Below, piece by piece: positions 24,450 to 25,678 of a stretch of DNA of 25,678 bases (position 1 is the first letter of the stretch; each line of letters opens with the position of its first letter). Under the pieces are notes generated by a model. That model did not search any database. It saw nothing but the letters and a program-made list of their open reading frames with translations, and had not been told where the DNA came from. Origin of the DNA: RPQK01 sp041946865 (GTDB lineage: Bacteria > Acidobacteriota > UBA6911 > RPQK01); contig JBHGBF010000050.1 of assembly GCA_041946865.1 (NCBI GenBank), forward strand, positions 1 through 25,678, given 5' to 3'. Position numbers and translations under genes: made by a program.

Positions 24450-25175
24450 TTACTTCGCCGTTTTCCCCGTGAACACCAATTCCCCGAACATGCTGGGGAC
24501 GTGGAAATCGGGCCGTCGAGTCGGCGACCAGGCCAATCCTGCCCGGTTCGGCCGGCTTTCTCCCCGGTAGAGGTTGAGCCGCCAGCGGTCCCCGGGCTTC
24601 GGCGGAAGGTTCGGGGCAGTGACGACGTCTTCAACGGGCAGCGCGATTTCGCACGTCCAACCCTTGTCTCCCGGCTGCCCGTCCACGGTCCCGTCGACCT
24701 GGATCGCCCATTTCAACCCCGCGCTGTTCCAGGAGTCATAGGGAATTGGCTTGCGAATGTCGATCAGAAAGATATCGAGCATCGCCCCCAACGGATTCAC
24801 CTCCAGCTCGATGTAACTCGGGTGGGTGGCGTTTCCCTGGATAAACACTTCCACGACCTCTTCTTCCCAGAGGTGCATGTCCCTTTTCGCGCGAGTCGAC
24901 CACACGTTCGTATCGGCGCACCGGAAGGCAAAGTAAACGAAAGCGTCGTCGTACGTGATCCGAGCCTCAGTTTCGAGAGCGGAGGGGTTTCCGCTCGCGT
25001 TTTCCCGAAAAGGACCGACCGGAGGCACAACCGACCAGACGGGCTCGTCCAGCCGGCCGTCCACGGTTATCGCCACCGGGGTTTTCAACGCCTCGTACAC
25101 CGGCTTGTCAGTCACCTGTGCTGCTGCATAGCCGGAAAAGATGCAGCAAGCCAACGCCATCCATGTACCAGTCAT
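24450..25175 (-). CDS. Secreted CBM9-like (carbohydrate-binding family 9) protein
   Basis: A 241-residue protein with a signal peptide (MTGTWMALACCIFSGYAAAQ) and one domain of the CBM9-like/DOMON-like fold. Supporting features are ITVDGRLDEPVWSVVPP at the start, ITYDDAFVYFAFRCAD, WEEEVVEVFIQ, and GWTCEIALP followed by WRLNLYRGE, an order typical of the Carbohydrate family 9 binding domain-like proteins. Such proteins occur alone or fused to outer-membrane or hydrolytic partners; here it stands alone. ATG 25175 has AGGGAGG five bases upstream; the upstream extension of the frame to 25262 runs into repeat sequence. It is the first gene of the leftward block. Confidence 0.85.
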   Translation of the reverse strand: MTGTWMALACCIFSGYAAAQVTDKPVYEALKTPVAITVDGRLDEPVWSVVPPVGPFRENASGNPSALETEARITYDDAFVYFAFRCADTNVWSTRAKRDMHLWEEEVVEVFIQGNATHPSYIELEVNPLGAMLDIFLIDIRKPIPYDSWNSAGLKWAIQVDGTVDGQPGDKGWTCEIALPVEDVVTAPNLPPKPGDRWRLNLYRGESRPNRAGLAWSPTRRPDFHVPSMFGELVFTGKTAK

Positions 25176-25256
25176 TCGGCCTCCCTCGCTAAAGCCCAAC
25201 ACTGTTGACTTAAGGTTTTTTGCCCGCGGAGGGGAGCCTCCTTTTTGTCCCGGACT

Positions 25257-25298
25257 AAGCAAGGCAGCCCAGGGTAGCGCTTTCCAGGTACCCTGGGT
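25257..25298 (+). repeat. Family 3 repeat unit, copy A
   Basis: A 42-base unit beginning AAGCAAGGCAGCCCAGGG and ending CCCTGGGT, internally palindromic through CCAGGGTA...TACCCTGG. It matches the units at 25587-25629 (same strand) and 25512-25553 (opposite strand) with few differences. Confidence 0.85.
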
Positions 25299-25334
25299 CT
25301 ATTTCCCGTCCGCCGGATCTTCCCTCCCGAGGCG

Positions 25335-25391
25335 ACACATGGCAGATACACCAGATAAAACCAGCTCCTACAACCGTTTATAGCCATGTGT
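25335..25391. repeat. Inverted repeat ACACATGGC / GCCATGTGT
   Basis: A 9-base perfect inverted repeat at 25335-25343 and 25383-25391 with a 39-base spacer. Immediately right of it, 25396-25404 and 25420-25428 pair at 8 of 9 positions (TTGGTCCGA against TCGGTCCAA). Together they make this part of the gene-free tail a string of adjacent potential hairpins. Confidence 0.6.
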
Positions 25392-25437
25392 TACCTTGGT
25401 CCGATTTATGGATCGTTTTTCGGTCCAACCTATGCTC

Positions 25438-25485
25438 AAGGGGAAGAGCAAATGGCTCCGCGCGGTCACTTTGCCTCTTCCCCTT
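25438..25485. repeat. Inverted repeat with AAGGGGAAGAG arms
   Basis: The left arm (25438-25453) and right arm (25468-25485) pair through AAGGGGAAGAG-CAAA with a one-base gap, around a short GC-rich loop. A further related copy, reading TGAAGGGGAACAGCAAAG, begins at about 25652 and is cut by the window end, so the array continues to the right. Confidence 0.7.
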
Positions 25486-25511
25486 CAGGAAGGTATCGCA
25501 CGCAATTCCTG

Positions 25512-25629
25512 ACCCAGGGTTCCTGGAAAACGCTACCCTGGGCTGTCTTGCTTAGTCCCTTCGGGACACATCACGCTGAAAGCGTGAAGCAAGACAGCCC
25601 AGGGTAGCGCTTTTCAGCTAACCCTGGGT
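25512..25629. repeat. Large family 3 inverted repeat (copies B and C)
   Basis: Copy B (25512-25553) and copy C (25587-25629) are near-perfect reverse complements (42 and 43 bases) around a 33-base centre. The centre itself holds two small hairpins, GTCCCTTCGGGAC (25555-25567) and CACGCTGAAAGCGTG (25572-25586). With copy A at 25257 this gives three copies of the unit in 375 bases. I see no reading frame, tRNA or mobile-element gene in 25176-25678. Confidence 0.9.
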
Positions 25630-25678
25630 AATTTGGTGTGTACGCCCGTTCCCTGAAGGGGAACAGCAAAGCGGCGTC

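Noticed and set aside
23397..25208. 603-codon plus-strand frame opposite the PfkB and CBM9-like genes
   Set aside because: It crosses two well-supported minus-strand genes and a palindromic repeat and shows no domain; GC-rich codon composition explains the lack of stops.
25228..25246. Short hairpin GGAGG-GGAG-CCTCC followed by five T on the plus strand (possible intrinsic terminator)
   Set aside because: The stem is only 5 bp and no plus-strand gene ends upstream of it; it lies in the leader of a minus-strand gene.

Overview
The window looks like chromosomal DNA of a Gram-negative, GC-rich bacterium, most consistent with Acidobacteriota or a neighbouring phylum. This is inferred from the gene families (CRTAC1-type FG-GAP protein, DUF3108, tandem AlkP-superfamily phosphodiesterases, TPR lipoprotein-rich gene sets), the Kdo/heptose core genes, and dispersed palindromic repeats. 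No taxonomic search could be run. No rRNA, tRNA, integrase, transposase or CRISPR array was recognised.

Left part, + strand (about 300-11,700). A tightly packed envelope operon runs waaA, lpxK, waaF, gmhB, rfaE2 and waaC: Kdo transfer to lipid A, the lipid A 4'-kinase, two heptosyltransferases, and two steps of ADP-heptose synthesis. It continues with an isoprenylcysteine-methyltransferase-like membrane protein and a DUF3108 protein. A GalU-like nucleotidyltransferase with an abnormal N-terminal loop follows. Directly behind it is a very large protein (1115 aa) that joins a fucokinase-like GHMP kinase module to a C-terminal type-A UDP-sugar pyrophosphorylase module. This fusion is the most unusual single gene here.

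Right part, - strand (about 11,790-25,180). Read in the direction of transcription (right to left) it holds a secreted CBM9-like protein, a PfkB sugar kinase, and then a tightly linked envelope cassette. The cassette consists of an unknown three-TM membrane protein, a CRTAC1/ASPIC-UnbV protein, an exported TPR protein, a membrane-anchored AlkP-superfamily enzyme, a paralogous AlkP-superfamily lipoprotein and a 65-aa ribbon-helix-helix-like protein. An exported two-domain alpha/beta hydrolase and cysK complete this half. Overlaps of 4-8 nt and very short gaps between the CRTAC1, TPR and first AlkP genes argue for co-translation and a shared function at the cell surface; its substrate cannot be read from sequence.

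Between genes lie at least three families of palindromic repeats. Family 1 (at 55-71, 80-220 and 12792-12876) shares the terminal motif GTAAYSCCTCAGT with different interiors. Family 2 (11694-11772, 14938-15013, 24354-24427) is built from a CGAACCAACACGAACG-type unit. Family 3 fills the gene-free 3' end (25176-25678) with several nested inverted repeats and runs off the window. The two convergent halves meet at the family 2 palindrome near 11,700.
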